From Actinomycetes bacterium (lineage in GTDB: Bacteria > Actinomycetota > Actinomycetes > Mycobacteriales > Mycobacteriaceae): DNA of 64,000 nucleotides. A model generated the notes under the pieces. That model was not told the origin of the DNA, did not search any database, and worked only from the letters and a program-made list of their open reading frames with translations. Below, one piece after another: positions 7,623-15,915 of the stretch. Each line of letters starts with the position of its first letter. Position 1 is the first letter of the stretch. Both the position numbers and the translations under genes were made by a program. The DNA is taken from contig JAEYMI010000076.1 of NCBI GenBank assembly GCA_023461275.1, positions 1-64,000 on the forward strand, read 5' to 3'.

Positions 7623-8831
7623 ATGCTGTCGTCCATCTCGTCCCGTCATCGCCCGGCGGCTCCGTCGCTGGCACCGTCGCTCGTGATCAATCGGATTCGC
7701 GGATCGGCGATCCGTGATCTTCTCAAGGTCATCGAGCAACCCGATGTGCTCAGCCTCGCCGGCGGCTTGCCTGCCACCGAACTGATTCCGGCCGCCAGGA
7801 TCGCCGAGGCGGCTCAGCGGGTGATCGTCGACGGAGCGTCGTTGCAATACACGACCAGTAAGGGCGCCCACGCATGCCGGGAGTCGATCGGACGCTTTGT
7901 TGCCGCACATCCGGATCAGATTCTGGTGACCCACGGCTCGCAGCAGGCGCTGTCGATGCTGGCCATCGCCCTCGTCGATCCAGGGGAGACGGTGGTGGTC
8001 GATGACCCGGTGTATGTCGGTGCGCTGCAAGCCTTTCAGGCAGCAGGAGCAGACATCGTCGCTGTTCCCATCGCCGACGACGGCGTGGACACGGCCGCAC
8101 TCGCGAAGCTGCTCGCCGACGGCCTGCGGCCGCGAATAGTGCACACCGTCAGCAACTTTCACAATCCATCAGGGGCGAGCGCCACCGCGCGGGTCAGGGG
8201 CGACCTCGCCGACCTCGCTGAGCGGTACGGATTCTGGATCATCGACGACGACCCGTACGGGCACTTGCGATTCCGCGGCGAGCCGATCGCCCCGATTCCC
8301 GGTGATCGGGTGATCCGGCTGGGCAGCGTCTCCAAAATCCTCGCCCCGGCTCTGCGCGTCGGATGGATGCAGGCGCCCGCCGCGCTGATCGACATGGTCG
8401 AGCGGCTCAAGCAAAGTGCCGATCTGTGTGGTTCCACCCTCAATCAGCTCATGGTCGCCGGCCTGCTCGACGACACCGATTGGCTGGGCGGCCACATCGA
8501 CACCCTGGTGCACCACTATGGGCGTCGTGCCGGCGCACTGGGATCAGCGCTCGCGACACACCTGGGTCCGACGGCCGAGTACACCGCGCCCGACGGTGGA
8601 ATGTTCTGTTGGCTCCGGCTTCCCGGGATCGACACCACAGCACTCCTGCCCCATGCCCTCGACGAGGGCGTGGCGTTCGTCCCTGGCTCGGCATTCGCGG
8701 TCACCGCGGACCTGAGCGAGTACGTTCGGCTCAGTTTCGCGACTCTCGCGCCAGAACTGCTCGACGAGGCTGTCCGCAGGCTCACCGCGGCCGTGGATCG
8801 ATCGATCCGTGCGTCCGCACTACGTCGTTAG
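7623..8831 (+). CDS. PLP-dependent aminotransferase, class I/II
   Basis: Fold type I aminotransferase of the 2-aminoadipate/MocR-domain branch. PLP is expected on Lys238 in GSVSKILAPALRVGW; the HNPSGASA (about 180-187) and DDDPYGHLRF (about 208-217) segments supply the usual Asn, Asp and Tyr cofactor contacts. There is no N-terminal GntR helix-turn-helix, so this is an enzyme and not a MocR regulator. The amino acid substrate cannot be assigned. ATG 7623 follows CCCAGGAGTGG, a good ribosome site. A 23-bp palindrome lies upstream. Confidence 0.88.
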   Translation: MLSSISSRHRPAAPSLAPSLVINRIRGSAIRDLLKVIEQPDVLSLAGGLPATELIPAARIAEAAQRVIVDGASLQYTTSKGAHACRESIGRFVAAHPDQILVTHGSQQALSMLAIALVDPGETVVVDDPVYVGALQAFQAAGADIVAVPIADDGVDTAALAKLLADGLRPRIVHTVSNFHNPSGASATARVRGDLADLAERYGFWIIDDDPYGHLRFRGEPIAPIPGDRVIRLGSVSKILAPALRVGWMQAPAALIDMVERLKQSADLCGSTLNQLMVAGLLDDTDWLGGHIDTLVHHYGRRAGALGSALATHLGPTAEYTAPDGGMFCWLRLPGIDTTALLPHALDEGVAFVPGSAFAVTADLSEYVRLSFATLAPELLDEAVRRLTAAVDRSIRASALRR

Positions 8832-8889
8832 CGCGGCATCGGCGCCCGATCGACATCGGCGGCCCCGGCGCGGCCCTTGCACACCTGCG

Positions 8890-9138
8890 CTACTTTCCGT
8901 ACGGCAGCAGCGCCATCTCGCGAGCGTTGCGGATGGCGGTCGCCACCTGGCGCTGCTGCTGAGGAGTCAGGCCGGTGACGCGTCGTGAACGAATCCGGCC
9001 CCGGTCAGACAGGAAGTGTCGCAGCGTGGCCACGTCCTTGTAGTCCACCGGTTCGGTGATGCCGAGGACCCGAAGTCGGTTGGTGGCAGGCGATTTGGTG
9101 GATTCGGTCCGGTCGCGGCGTCGATTCTTGGTGCTCAT
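8890..9138 (-). CDS. rpsR: 30S ribosomal protein S18, zinc-independent paralogue
   Basis: An 82-residue S18 with the conserved VDYKDVATLRHFLSDRGRI core and C-terminal LTPQQQRQVATAIRNAREMALLPY. It has no cysteines, so it is the C-minus form that replaces the zinc-binding version when zinc is scarce. Last gene of rpmB-rpmG-rpsN-rpsR, 19 bp after rpsN. The start is ATG 9138 (MSTKNRRRD); the longer upstream frame is not family-like. Confidence 0.95.
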   Translation of the reverse strand: MSTKNRRRDRTESTKSPATNRLRVLGITEPVDYKDVATLRHFLSDRGRIRSRRVTGLTPQQQRQVATAIRNAREMALLPYGK

Positions 9139-9157
9139 GATGCTGATCGGTGTCCTT

Positions 9158-9460
9158 TCACCAGCTGGATTTACTGATACCGGGAAGTTCGCCGCGATGG
9201 GCGAGCTCGCGGAACCGGACACGGGAGACGCCGGCCTTGCCGATGAATCCGCGCGGTCGGCCGTCGATGGCGTCCCGGTTGCGAATCCGGACCGGGCTGG
9301 CGTCGCGGGGCAGTTTCCGGATGGCCCGACGCGCCTCTGCGCGTTCGGATTCGGTGGCCGCGGTCCGCGCAATCTGCTTGAGTTCGGCCCGACGATCGGC
9401 GTACTTGGCCACGATGGCCCGGCGCTGTTCGTTGCGGATGATCGAGGACTTCTTGGCCAT
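9158..9460 (-). CDS. rpsN: 30S ribosomal protein S14, zinc-independent paralogue
   Basis: A 100-residue long-form S14 (MAKKSSIIRNEQRR at the N-terminus, GKAGVSRVRFRELAHRGELPGISKSSW-type C-terminus) without the CxxC pairs of the 61-residue zinc form. The start codon overlaps the rpmG stop by one base, indicating translational coupling within the zinc-starvation operon. Confidence 0.95.
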   Translation of the reverse strand: MAKKSSIIRNEQRRAIVAKYADRRAELKQIARTAATESERAEARRAIRKLPRDASPVRIRNRDAIDGRPRGFIGKAGVSRVRFRELAHRGELPGISKSSW

Positions 9461-9624
9461 CAGCGCTCCTCCTTGAAGTCGACGTGGCGTCGGATGACGG
9501 GGTCGTATTTGCGCAGTACCATCCGGTCGGGATCGTTACGGCGGTTCTTGCGGGTGACATAGGTGTAACCGGTTCCGGCGGTGGACTTCAGCTTGACGAT
9601 GGGGCGTATCTCGTTGCGCGCCAT
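9460..9624 (-). CDS. rpmG: 50S ribosomal protein L33, zinc-independent paralogue
   Basis: A 54-residue L33 with the GTGYTYVTRKNRRNDPDRMVLRKYDP core. The two CxxC pairs of zinc-binding L33 are absent. Start and stop each overlap neighbouring genes by one base (rpmB upstream, rpsN downstream), so the operon is tightly coupled. Confidence 0.95.
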   Translation of the reverse strand: MARNEIRPIVKLKSTAGTGYTYVTRKNRRNDPDRMVLRKYDPVIRRHVDFKEER

Positions 9625-9860
9625 CAGACTTTCTCCCCACGCCGCCGAAGATCGGCGACCACCGCTTCGATGCCGCGCCGATCGATGGTTTTGATGCCCT
9701 TGGCGCTGACCCGCAGGGTGATGTAGCGGCCCTCGGCGGGCAGGTAGTACCTGCGTCGTTGGATGTTCGGATTCCAGCGACGCGAGGTGCGCTTGTGGGA
9801 ATGCGACACCTGCTTCCCGAATCCCGGGACTCGCCCGGTGACCTGACAGTGGGCCGACAT
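9624..9860 (-). CDS. rpmB: 50S ribosomal protein L28, zinc-independent paralogue
   Basis: A 78-residue L28 (MSAHCQVTGRVPGFGKQVSHSH start, then RRWNPNIQRRRYYL). Only one Cys remains (residue 5), so the four-Cys zinc site is lost. First gene of the leftward operon; its leader holds a Zur-box-like sequence 38 bp upstream of the ATG. In M. tuberculosis the equivalent gene Rv0105c lies divergent from Rv0106, the same arrangement as here with mrf. Confidence 0.95.
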   Translation of the reverse strand: MSAHCQVTGRVPGFGKQVSHSHKRTSRRWNPNIQRRRYYLPAEGRYITLRVSAKGIKTIDRRGIEAVVADLRRRGEKV

Positions 9861-9897
9861 GCCCGCTCCTTTCGTATGCGCATCCGCGCATCTTTAA

Positions 9898-9912
9898 TGA
9901 CAACGATTCGCA
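9898..9912. promoter_or_regulatory. Putative Zur box for the rpmB operon
   Basis: TGACAACGATTCGCA is a weaker match to the actinobacterial Zur site (dyad around TGAnAAnnATTnnCA). It lies 38 bp before the rpmB start, where zinc-loaded Zur would block transcription. Confidence 0.55.
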
Positions 9913-9950
9913 ATAAGTCGTGGATGACTGTAGCGTGAGGCGTCGTCAAA

Positions 9951-9965
9951 TGAAAATCATTCTCA
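9951..9965. promoter_or_regulatory. Putative Zur box for the mrf operon
   Basis: TGAAAATCATTCTCA is a 15-bp near-perfect dyad that closely fits the known Zur operator of mycobacteria and Streptomyces. It ends 16 bp before the GTG of mrf and lies 53 bp from the partner site facing rpmB. Confidence 0.75.
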
Positions 9966-9981
9966 AGTTGAGGGGAGTTCA

Positions 9982-11277
9982 GTGAAGGACACGCGTACCC
10001 CGGTTCTCCTGGTGTCGGGGCTCGACGCGGCCGCGGTGGACCGGACCGCCCAGGCTCTCGTGGTCGCCGGAACAGTTGTGGTGCACCATGATCTGAGGCT
10101 GCTCGACGACGGGATCATCACTCGCGCCATCCACGCTGTCGACGTCGACGGTACTGAGCGCACCACCGTCGCCGACCTCGAGCTGGTCCACGGCTGCCTC
10201 AGCTGCACCCTGCGCGAGGATCTCCTGCCGTTGCTGCGCCGGCTGCATCGACGCAGCAACGTGGAGACGATCATCGTCGCGCTGGACCCGACGATGGAAC
10301 CCGAGGCCGTCAGTTTCGCCGTCGACAACGTGATCGTCGCCGACATGCCCGGTTTCCTCGACGCGCCGGCCGGAGTCGACGTACGGATCAATGCGACGCT
10401 TACCTGTGTCGATGAGGCGACGTGGCTGGATCACGCCACCGGCGACGACCCGCTCGCCGAGGTCTGCGACGGTGCCGTCGGGGACGACGAGCGCACGCTT
10501 GCGCAGGTCGCCGTCGGCCAGGTGGCATTCGCCGACGCTCTCGTCGTCGCCGGATGCTCTCCCGCACAACGTAATGCGTGGGACTCGACCCGCATGATGG
10601 CGGTCCTGCGACGCCTGGCTCCATCCGCGCCGATGATCCTGGAGTTGTCGGAACGTCCGATGACGCCGCTGATGGCGATGCGACTGATCGCGTCCATTCC
10701 ATCGACGTCGCGACGCGGGCGCATCGACATGCCACACGACCCACTCCTGCGTGGCACGCCGCAACTGGAAGCCGACTGTGGAGTGCAGATCGTCGAATTC
10801 CATTCTGAGCGACCGTTTCACCCCGAACGACTGCATGACGCGATCGACACGTTGCTCGACGGTGTGGTCAGCTCCAAGGGGCGGCTATGGCTGGCAACGC
10901 AACCCGAGGAGTCGCTCTGGCTCGAGTCGGCCGGCGGTGGACTGCAGGTGGCCACCGGCGGCCGGTGGCTGGCCGCCATGGACGACGAGGAGCGGTCATC
11001 GGAATCCGCCGAGCGGGTGGCGATGGCGGCCCTGCGGTGGGACCCGCAGTTCGGTGACCGCCACTCGTCGCTGGTCATCCTGGTCCACAGCGCCGATCCC
11101 GACGAGATCTGCTCCGCGTTGCGCCGGGCCTGCCTGACCGATACGGAAATGGCTCTCGGACAACAGCTCTGGCTGGCCTATCCGGATCCTTTCGGCCACT
11201 TCCATGCCGACCCATGCGAGGAATCAGCCGGGCAACCATCACTATCCGCCGCCGACGACCGACAGGAGCGACCATGA
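9982..11277 (+). CDS. mrf: Rv0106-like CobW/P47K protein, ribosome hibernation recruiter (Mrf)
   Basis: Collinear with M. tuberculosis Rv0106 and the mycobacterial Mrf family, which brings the hibernation factor Mpy/RafH to zinc-independent ribosomes under zinc depletion. Visible landmarks are HGCLSCTLREDLLPLLRRLHRR (CxxC at 72-75 in place of CobW's CxCC), SRRGRIDMPHDPLL, VQIVEFHSERPFHPERLHDAIDTLLDGVV, LWLESAGGGLQVA and a C-terminal LAYPDPFGHFHADPC with metal-ligand-like His/Cys. The CobW P-loop is degenerate (VSGLDAAAVDRT), so GTP hydrolysis is doubtful. GTG 9982 is preceded by GAGGGGAG. Its stop overlaps rpmE by ATGA. The function is by family; the degenerate loop is seen directly. Confidence 0.85.
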   Translation: MKDTRTPVLLVSGLDAAAVDRTAQALVVAGTVVVHHDLRLLDDGIITRAIHAVDVDGTERTTVADLELVHGCLSCTLREDLLPLLRRLHRRSNVETIIVALDPTMEPEAVSFAVDNVIVADMPGFLDAPAGVDVRINATLTCVDEATWLDHATGDDPLAEVCDGAVGDDERTLAQVAVGQVAFADALVVAGCSPAQRNAWDSTRMMAVLRRLAPSAPMILELSERPMTPLMAMRLIASIPSTSRRGRIDMPHDPLLRGTPQLEADCGVQIVEFHSERPFHPERLHDAIDTLLDGVVSSKGRLWLATQPEESLWLESAGGGLQVATGGRWLAAMDDEERSSESAERVAMAALRWDPQFGDRHSSLVILVHSADPDEICSALRRACLTDTEMALGQQLWLAYPDPFGHFHADPCEESAGQPSLSAADDRQERP

Positions 11278-11555
11278 AACCCGCCATCCATCCCGACTAC
11301 CACCCGGTGGTGTTCCGCGACGCCGTCACCGGCGACGAATTCCTCACCCGATCGACGGCAACCTCGGCGGAGACCGTGGTGTGGTCCGACGGGGCCACCT
11401 ATCCGTTGATCGTCGTCGAGGTGAGCAATCGCTCGCACCCGTTCTGGACCGGCACCGCTCGCTTGTTCGACAACGAGGGCCGCGTCGAGAAGTTCCGCCG
11501 CAAGTACGGACTGAGCCGAGAAACCGCGACAGGTCGAACCGAGGAGACAGCATGA
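11274..11555 (+). CDS. rpmE: 50S ribosomal protein L31 type B, zinc-independent
   Basis: A 93-residue type B L31: MKPAIHPDYHPVVFRDAVTGDEFLTRST, SNRSHPFWTG and a C-terminal VEKFRRKYG. No cysteines, unlike zinc-binding L31. ATG 11274 overlaps the mrf stop by 4 bases, and its own stop overlaps rpmJ by 4 bases, so the three genes are translationally coupled. Confidence 0.95.
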   Translation: MKPAIHPDYHPVVFRDAVTGDEFLTRSTATSAETVVWSDGATYPLIVVEVSNRSHPFWTGTARLFDNEGRVEKFRRKYGLSRETATGRTEETA

Positions 11556-11674
11556 AGGTCCGCAATTCCGTGCGCTCACTGAAGAACAAGCCCGGCGCGC
11601 AGGTGGTGCGTCGTCGTGGTCGTATCTTCGTGATCAACAAAAAGGAACCCCGATTCAAGGCGCGACAGGGCTGA
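11552..11674 (+). CDS. rpmJ: 50S ribosomal protein L36, zinc-independent
   Basis: A 40-residue L36 reading MKVRNSVRSLKNKPGAQVV and ending NKKEPRFKARQG. It lacks the C/C/C/H zinc ligands of the standard 37-residue form. Last gene of mrf-rpmE-rpmJ, starting within the rpmE stop (ATGA). Confidence 0.95.
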   Translation: MKVRNSVRSLKNKPGAQVVRRRGRIFVINKKEPRFKARQG

Positions 11675-11747
11675 GCCCGAGCAGCCCCACCGTCAGCACC
11701 TGAGGCGTCACCTACGGATATCGCGGTGGCCGATTAGTCTGACTCCC

Positions 11748-12980
11748 ATGACGTCGACTGCCCGTCAGAGGGTGATCGGTACCTCCACCTTGGTGACGTT
11801 GGCTCTGCTCTACTTCGCGCAAGGCCTGCCCTACGGTTTCTTCACGCAGGCGTTGCCGGTGGTGCTGCGGCAGTCGGGCTATTCGCTCACCGAAATCGGC
11901 GCCACCGGACTGTTGTTCGCGCCGTGGGCACTGAAGTTCCTCTGGGCGCCCTACGTCGACCGCTACGGAACCCGACGACGTTGGCTGCTGACGATGCAAT
12001 TGTCCTCGGCCGCAGTGGCACTCGTGCTCGCCGCGATCGGGCCGTCGAGCACCCTGAGCTGGGTGTTGGTGGGCGTGGCGGTCATCAACCTGCTGTCGGC
12101 GACGCAGGACATCGCCACCGATGGACTCGCGGTGTCCACTCTCGACACCCGACAGCGCGGTCTGGGCAACGGCGTTCAGGTGGGCGCGTACCGGATCGGG
12201 ATGATCGTCGGTGGCGGCGCGCTGCTGTGGGTGTTCTCGGTCGCCGGATGGCGCAGCGTCTTCATCGCCATCGCGGTCCTCGTGCTCCTCACCACGCTGC
12301 CGGTGTGGTGGCTGCCGCGCACGCGACCCGACGAACCAGCGCGTCCGACGGCGCAGCAGGTGGCGCGCGAGTGGCTGACCCGACTACGCCGACCGGGAAT
12401 GATCGTATTCATCGGCCTGATCGGCGCGTTCAAGTTCGGTGACTCGATGGGCTCATCGTTGGTGAGCCCGTTCATGTTCGACGCCGGGCTCACCTTGGGG
12501 CAGATCGCGCTGATCAAAGGTGTGCTGTCGTCGTTGGCCGCACTCGCAGGTGCCGCAGCGGGCGGCGCGATGGCCTACCGCCTCGGTCGACGCCGCGCGC
12601 TGCTGTTCGGCGGGGTGTCCCAGACCGCGAGCCTGGTTCTGTATCTCGTTGCGGCGTTGGGGATCGGCGGATTCGGATTGATCGTGACGGCCGGAATCGC
12701 CGAGCACGTGCTCGGCGGCGCGGCGACGGTAGCGGTGTTCACCCTGATGATGGATGCGTCGGAGAAAGACCATCCCGGAAGCGATTACACACTTCTGGCG
12801 TGCGCCATCGCGATCGTGCAGGGGGTGGCCGGACTGGCAGCCGGCGTGATCGGTGACCTGCTGGGCTATCCGACGTTGTTCGGCATCTCGGTTGTCCTGT
12901 CCGGAATGGGCTGTGCTGCTTTGATACTCGCCGTTGATCGGGGCGCGGGACCGACCGGGGTGCGCCAGGCCTGGCGATGA
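11748..12980 (+). CDS. MFS transporter, AmpG-like
   Basis: A 410-residue 12-TM major facilitator. FAQGLPYGFFTQALPVVLR in TM1 and SATQDIATDGLAVSTL around residue 125 are the signatures of the AmpG/SLC33 (muropeptide or acetyl-CoA carrier) branch. Whether the substrate is muropeptide is unknown; the nearest gene, a patatin-like protein, converges on it with a 12-bp gap and gives no clue. ATG 11748 is 73 bp after rpmJ. Confidence 0.8.
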   Translation: MTSTARQRVIGTSTLVTLALLYFAQGLPYGFFTQALPVVLRQSGYSLTEIGATGLLFAPWALKFLWAPYVDRYGTRRRWLLTMQLSSAAVALVLAAIGPSSTLSWVLVGVAVINLLSATQDIATDGLAVSTLDTRQRGLGNGVQVGAYRIGMIVGGGALLWVFSVAGWRSVFIAIAVLVLLTTLPVWWLPRTRPDEPARPTAQQVAREWLTRLRRPGMIVFIGLIGAFKFGDSMGSSLVSPFMFDAGLTLGQIALIKGVLSSLAALAGAAAGGAMAYRLGRRRALLFGGVSQTASLVLYLVAALGIGGFGLIVTAGIAEHVLGGAATVAVFTLMMDASEKDHPGSDYTLLACAIAIVQGVAGLAAGVIGDLLGYPTLFGISVVLSGMGCAALILAVDRGAGPTGVRQAWR

Positions 12981-12992
12981 TCCGGTGGCCGG

Positions 12993-15557
12993 TCAGCGGC
13001 GGCGATCGTGTTCGCGTTCGTATTTGATACGCTCCGGTACGGCCTCGATCCGCTTGAGCAGGGACGTGTTGCGTGAGTTCTCGGGCAGTCCTTCGGTGCC
13101 CTCGGTCTGGGTGATCGCGGTGAACGCGCCGACCAGCGTTGTGGCCAGATCGAACGACGGTGTCTGCACGGTCTCGTTAAGCATCCTGATGATCAGCTCT
13201 GCTGCGTCGAGTCGTCCCCATAGGTAGTCGCTGCGTCGAAATGACGGGTCCATGAAGGCCTGAAAATGGTGCAGCCCTTTGCCATACAACTTCGGCTCGT
13301 CGTCGCGGTCGCGCGGATCGTTGGGTATCAGGTCCAGTGCGGTCGCCTCGATCGGACTGAACTGCGAGACCGGGATCGGGGTGAACTGGGGTAATTGAGA
13401 CAGCGAGATCACCGGGTACATCAACGCATCCCAGCGGGGAAATCCGAGGTAGCGCAGGAATATCGCCACCGTGTCGGCTTCTGGCCACGGTCGACCGAGT
13501 TCGTCCTCGGACTGTTTGAGTGCGTTGCTGAAGGCATCCCAGAGTGATTGGCTACCGTCACCGAGCGACTCGGCGAGTAGCCGTGCGTAGTCGGCGAACA
13601 GGGTCGTCAAGTCGTCCCGGTGACGGTTGGCGAAGTCGACGGGCGACTCGAAGACCGTGTCGTCCAGCGCCTCCGGCGCAAGAAACGCGATCTGGTTCTG
13701 CAGCTGCGCCACGACCTTTTCCGGCGCGGTCTGGGTCTCCGACAGTTGGCGCCACGCTTCACGTTTGAGCGTGTCAAGGCTTGCCGCGGGAGGTCCATCG
13801 GGCCGGTACAGCTTGTTGATGCCGGCGAGGATGTACAGCAAGCGGCGTTCGCGGTACGGAGTGTCGCGGGGCCGCAGGAAGTCCGAGATACTGGCCTCGT
13901 CGCGGTAGGTGATGTCGGCCGGTGGCGGAGTTGTCGACGGATCGTGCGCGTTGATCAGTTTGCCGCTGTCTCCGACTTCCCAAAAGTGTTGCTGCTCCAG
14001 CCATTCGGCGAGTACGGAGGTGACGAAGGTTGCGGTGCTCGACTGGGGTGGCATCTTGGTGACGCGGTTGATGGCCTTGGCGATCCGTTCGGCCACCGAT
14101 GTGGCCTTCATGCGCTGATAGGTGTTCCAGGTGGGTCGCATGTCGGACTCGGCGGCCTCCTGCATCGAGCTCGCGATCTTGGTCGCGGCTTCCTGGGCCT
14201 TGGTCGTCCCATCCTGGTCACCGGGCACGGCCTGCTCTGCAGCCTTTTTGGCGAAGAAGCCCTGCTGATCGATCTGCGTGACGATCTCGGCCATCTGCTG
14301 ATCGGAGATCGCTCCGATGCGCTCGATTCGTGCGTTCATGTCGCGCAGCTTGATGAGATCGTTGAGGAATGGGTGCGCGGTCAGCGGATCCTTGATGTCG
14401 AGGAGGCTCGGTTCGTCGTCACGGTTGTCGCCATCCCGGTGCTCCCTATTCCGGTGCTCGTCGTCGTCGAGGCGCTTGTCCGGGTCGGGCTCGATGTAGA
14501 TGAGGCGTCGGATCACCTCGTGTTCGGCCGGTCGGCGCGCGATTGCCTCGATCACCAGATCGAATGGTGCGTTGTCCATCAGTCCACCGTCGACGAAGTA
14601 CGAGTCCTCCACGTCGCGCCCGTTCTCGGCATAGTTGAACCGGAAGATCGACGGCGGAACGACGTCGAGCGCTCGAGTGTCTTCATCCCGGTCGGCATTG
14701 TCGCCCTTGGCGATCTCCTCGGCGAAGCCCGCGACGCTGACTCGCGCGAAGGCGGCGGGGAAGGCTGACGTGGCACGTGCTGCGAACGCCAACGAGTAGG
14801 TGTTGCGGCCGCCGAATCCGTCCGCGCCGGACTCCGCGCCGCTGTTGAACTGCATCACCTGTGCAAATCCCCGGTCGCGCTGCATCCGACCGCCGCATCC
14901 GGTCGGGACGGTCACTTCGTAGCCGCGGAGATCTGTTGTGGTGACGAACAATTCCAGCGATCCGCCGTCGGGAACCAAAGTCGGTGCACCATCGTGATCG
15001 GCGTCCATATCGCGCAGGGCATCGAGCAGCAGCTGGGACATCACGTCGGACTTGAGTAGTGATTCCGACTTGTTCAGGTGCAGCACGCTTCTCAGCGTCG
15101 CCAGCACCATCTGCACGTTCACACCGAAGAACTCTGGGGCGTTCAACAGCTTGGTGATCTGTGCTTCGCTGATCCACAGATCTCGCAGCGCGGTTTGCGA
15201 GGCGTTGAGCGCGAGCGCCTTGGCCAAGACGACACCGTTGATTCCGCCGGCCGAGGTACCGCCGATGATGTCGATCGCTACCGAAAGGGGCCGACCTTCC
15301 CGACCGTCCCGATCTCGCCGTGCGAGTGCGGCGAGTGCGTCGTAGTAGATCTTCTCGGTGTCGGGCTCGAGTCGTGCGAATTCCGCGGTCGGCGGGTCGA
15401 AAGGGTTGGGGGAGTCGGGATCATTGTTTGCGGCGTCGAACGCACGTGACGCGATGACCAGCTTGTGAAGCTCTTTGGTCACTCCGTGCATGTACACAGC
15501 CAAGGAGACCCCGCCATAGCAGACCAGGGCCAGACGCAGTTCTGCACGCTCGGTCAT
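12993..15557 (-). CDS. Patatin-like phospholipase/acylhydrolase, large actinobacterial type
   Basis: An 854-residue protein with an N-terminal patatin domain: oxyanion-type motif VCYGGVSLAVYMHG (12-25), nucleophile motif GGTSAGG (99-105, Ser102) and catalytic VDGGLMDNAPF (Asp323). Ser-Asp dyad lipid acyl hydrolysis is expected. A long C-terminal region (about 380-854) is of the DUF3376 type found in large actinobacterial patatin proteins and has no motif I can read. There is no signal peptide, so it acts in the cytoplasm or at the inner membrane face. The long GC-rich frames opposite it are shadows. Transcribed away from lsr2 paralogue 2. Confidence 0.88.
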   Translation of the reverse strand: MTERAELRLALVCYGGVSLAVYMHGVTKELHKLVIASRAFDAANNDPDSPNPFDPPTAEFARLEPDTEKIYYDALAALARRDRDGREGRPLSVAIDIIGGTSAGGINGVVLAKALALNASQTALRDLWISEAQITKLLNAPEFFGVNVQMVLATLRSVLHLNKSESLLKSDVMSQLLLDALRDMDADHDGAPTLVPDGGSLELFVTTTDLRGYEVTVPTGCGGRMQRDRGFAQVMQFNSGAESGADGFGGRNTYSLAFAARATSAFPAAFARVSVAGFAEEIAKGDNADRDEDTRALDVVPPSIFRFNYAENGRDVEDSYFVDGGLMDNAPFDLVIEAIARRPAEHEVIRRLIYIEPDPDKRLDDDEHRNREHRDGDNRDDEPSLLDIKDPLTAHPFLNDLIKLRDMNARIERIGAISDQQMAEIVTQIDQQGFFAKKAAEQAVPGDQDGTTKAQEAATKIASSMQEAAESDMRPTWNTYQRMKATSVAERIAKAINRVTKMPPQSSTATFVTSVLAEWLEQQHFWEVGDSGKLINAHDPSTTPPPADITYRDEASISDFLRPRDTPYRERRLLYILAGINKLYRPDGPPAASLDTLKREAWRQLSETQTAPEKVVAQLQNQIAFLAPEALDDTVFESPVDFANRHRDDLTTLFADYARLLAESLGDGSQSLWDAFSNALKQSEDELGRPWPEADTVAIFLRYLGFPRWDALMYPVISLSQLPQFTPIPVSQFSPIEATALDLIPNDPRDRDDEPKLYGKGLHHFQAFMDPSFRRSDYLWGRLDAAELIIRMLNETVQTPSFDLATTLVGAFTAITQTEGTEGLPENSRNTSLLKRIEAVPERIKYEREHDRRR

Positions 15558-15915
15558 CGAAAGACTCCCATCGGGGTCGGGTAATGGTGATACCCACGAT
15601 GGTCGGCTCTATGCGGATTAGCCAGAGTAGCGGACTACTCGATGGCTGGTCATACGCTACTCACGGCCTGGACGTTTGATGAAAACACGGTGTCGACGAA
15701 GCCTCTTCGGAATTCCGGCCAATACGTGCATACCTTGACGTATGTTCGGCGTGGCGGCATTGAACGGTGCTGCGGAAGATGAATTGTTACCGATCGATGA
15801 CCACGAGCGGACAATTCGTGGTCTTCATCAAATGCGAAAGCAGACTCCCCGGGTCACGCGGAAGCGGACCCGGGGAGTCGGATGAGGTATGGTCGATCAG
15901 CGATCAAGCCAACAA
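15558..15915. other. 358-bp intergenic region with two hairpins
   Basis: No gene is seen between the patatin gene and lsr2 paralogue 2, both leftward. It holds a terminator-like hairpin at 15843-15879 (listed separately), an inverted repeat GACCACGA...TCGTGGTC (15799-15806 and 15816-15823), and a locally AT-rich stretch (15660-15800) that probably includes the patatin promoter. Confidence 0.45.
15843..15879 (-). terminator. 13-bp-stem hairpin after lsr2 paralogue 2
   Basis: GACTCCCCGGGTC and its exact reverse complement flank an 11-nt loop. It lies 37 bp past the leftward lsr2 stop. The T-run is weak, as is usual for actinobacterial terminators. Confidence 0.6.

Noticed and set aside
13620..14768. 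382-residue rightward open frame opposite the patatin gene
   Set aside because: Shadow of the patatin coding strand; no motif and no start signal.
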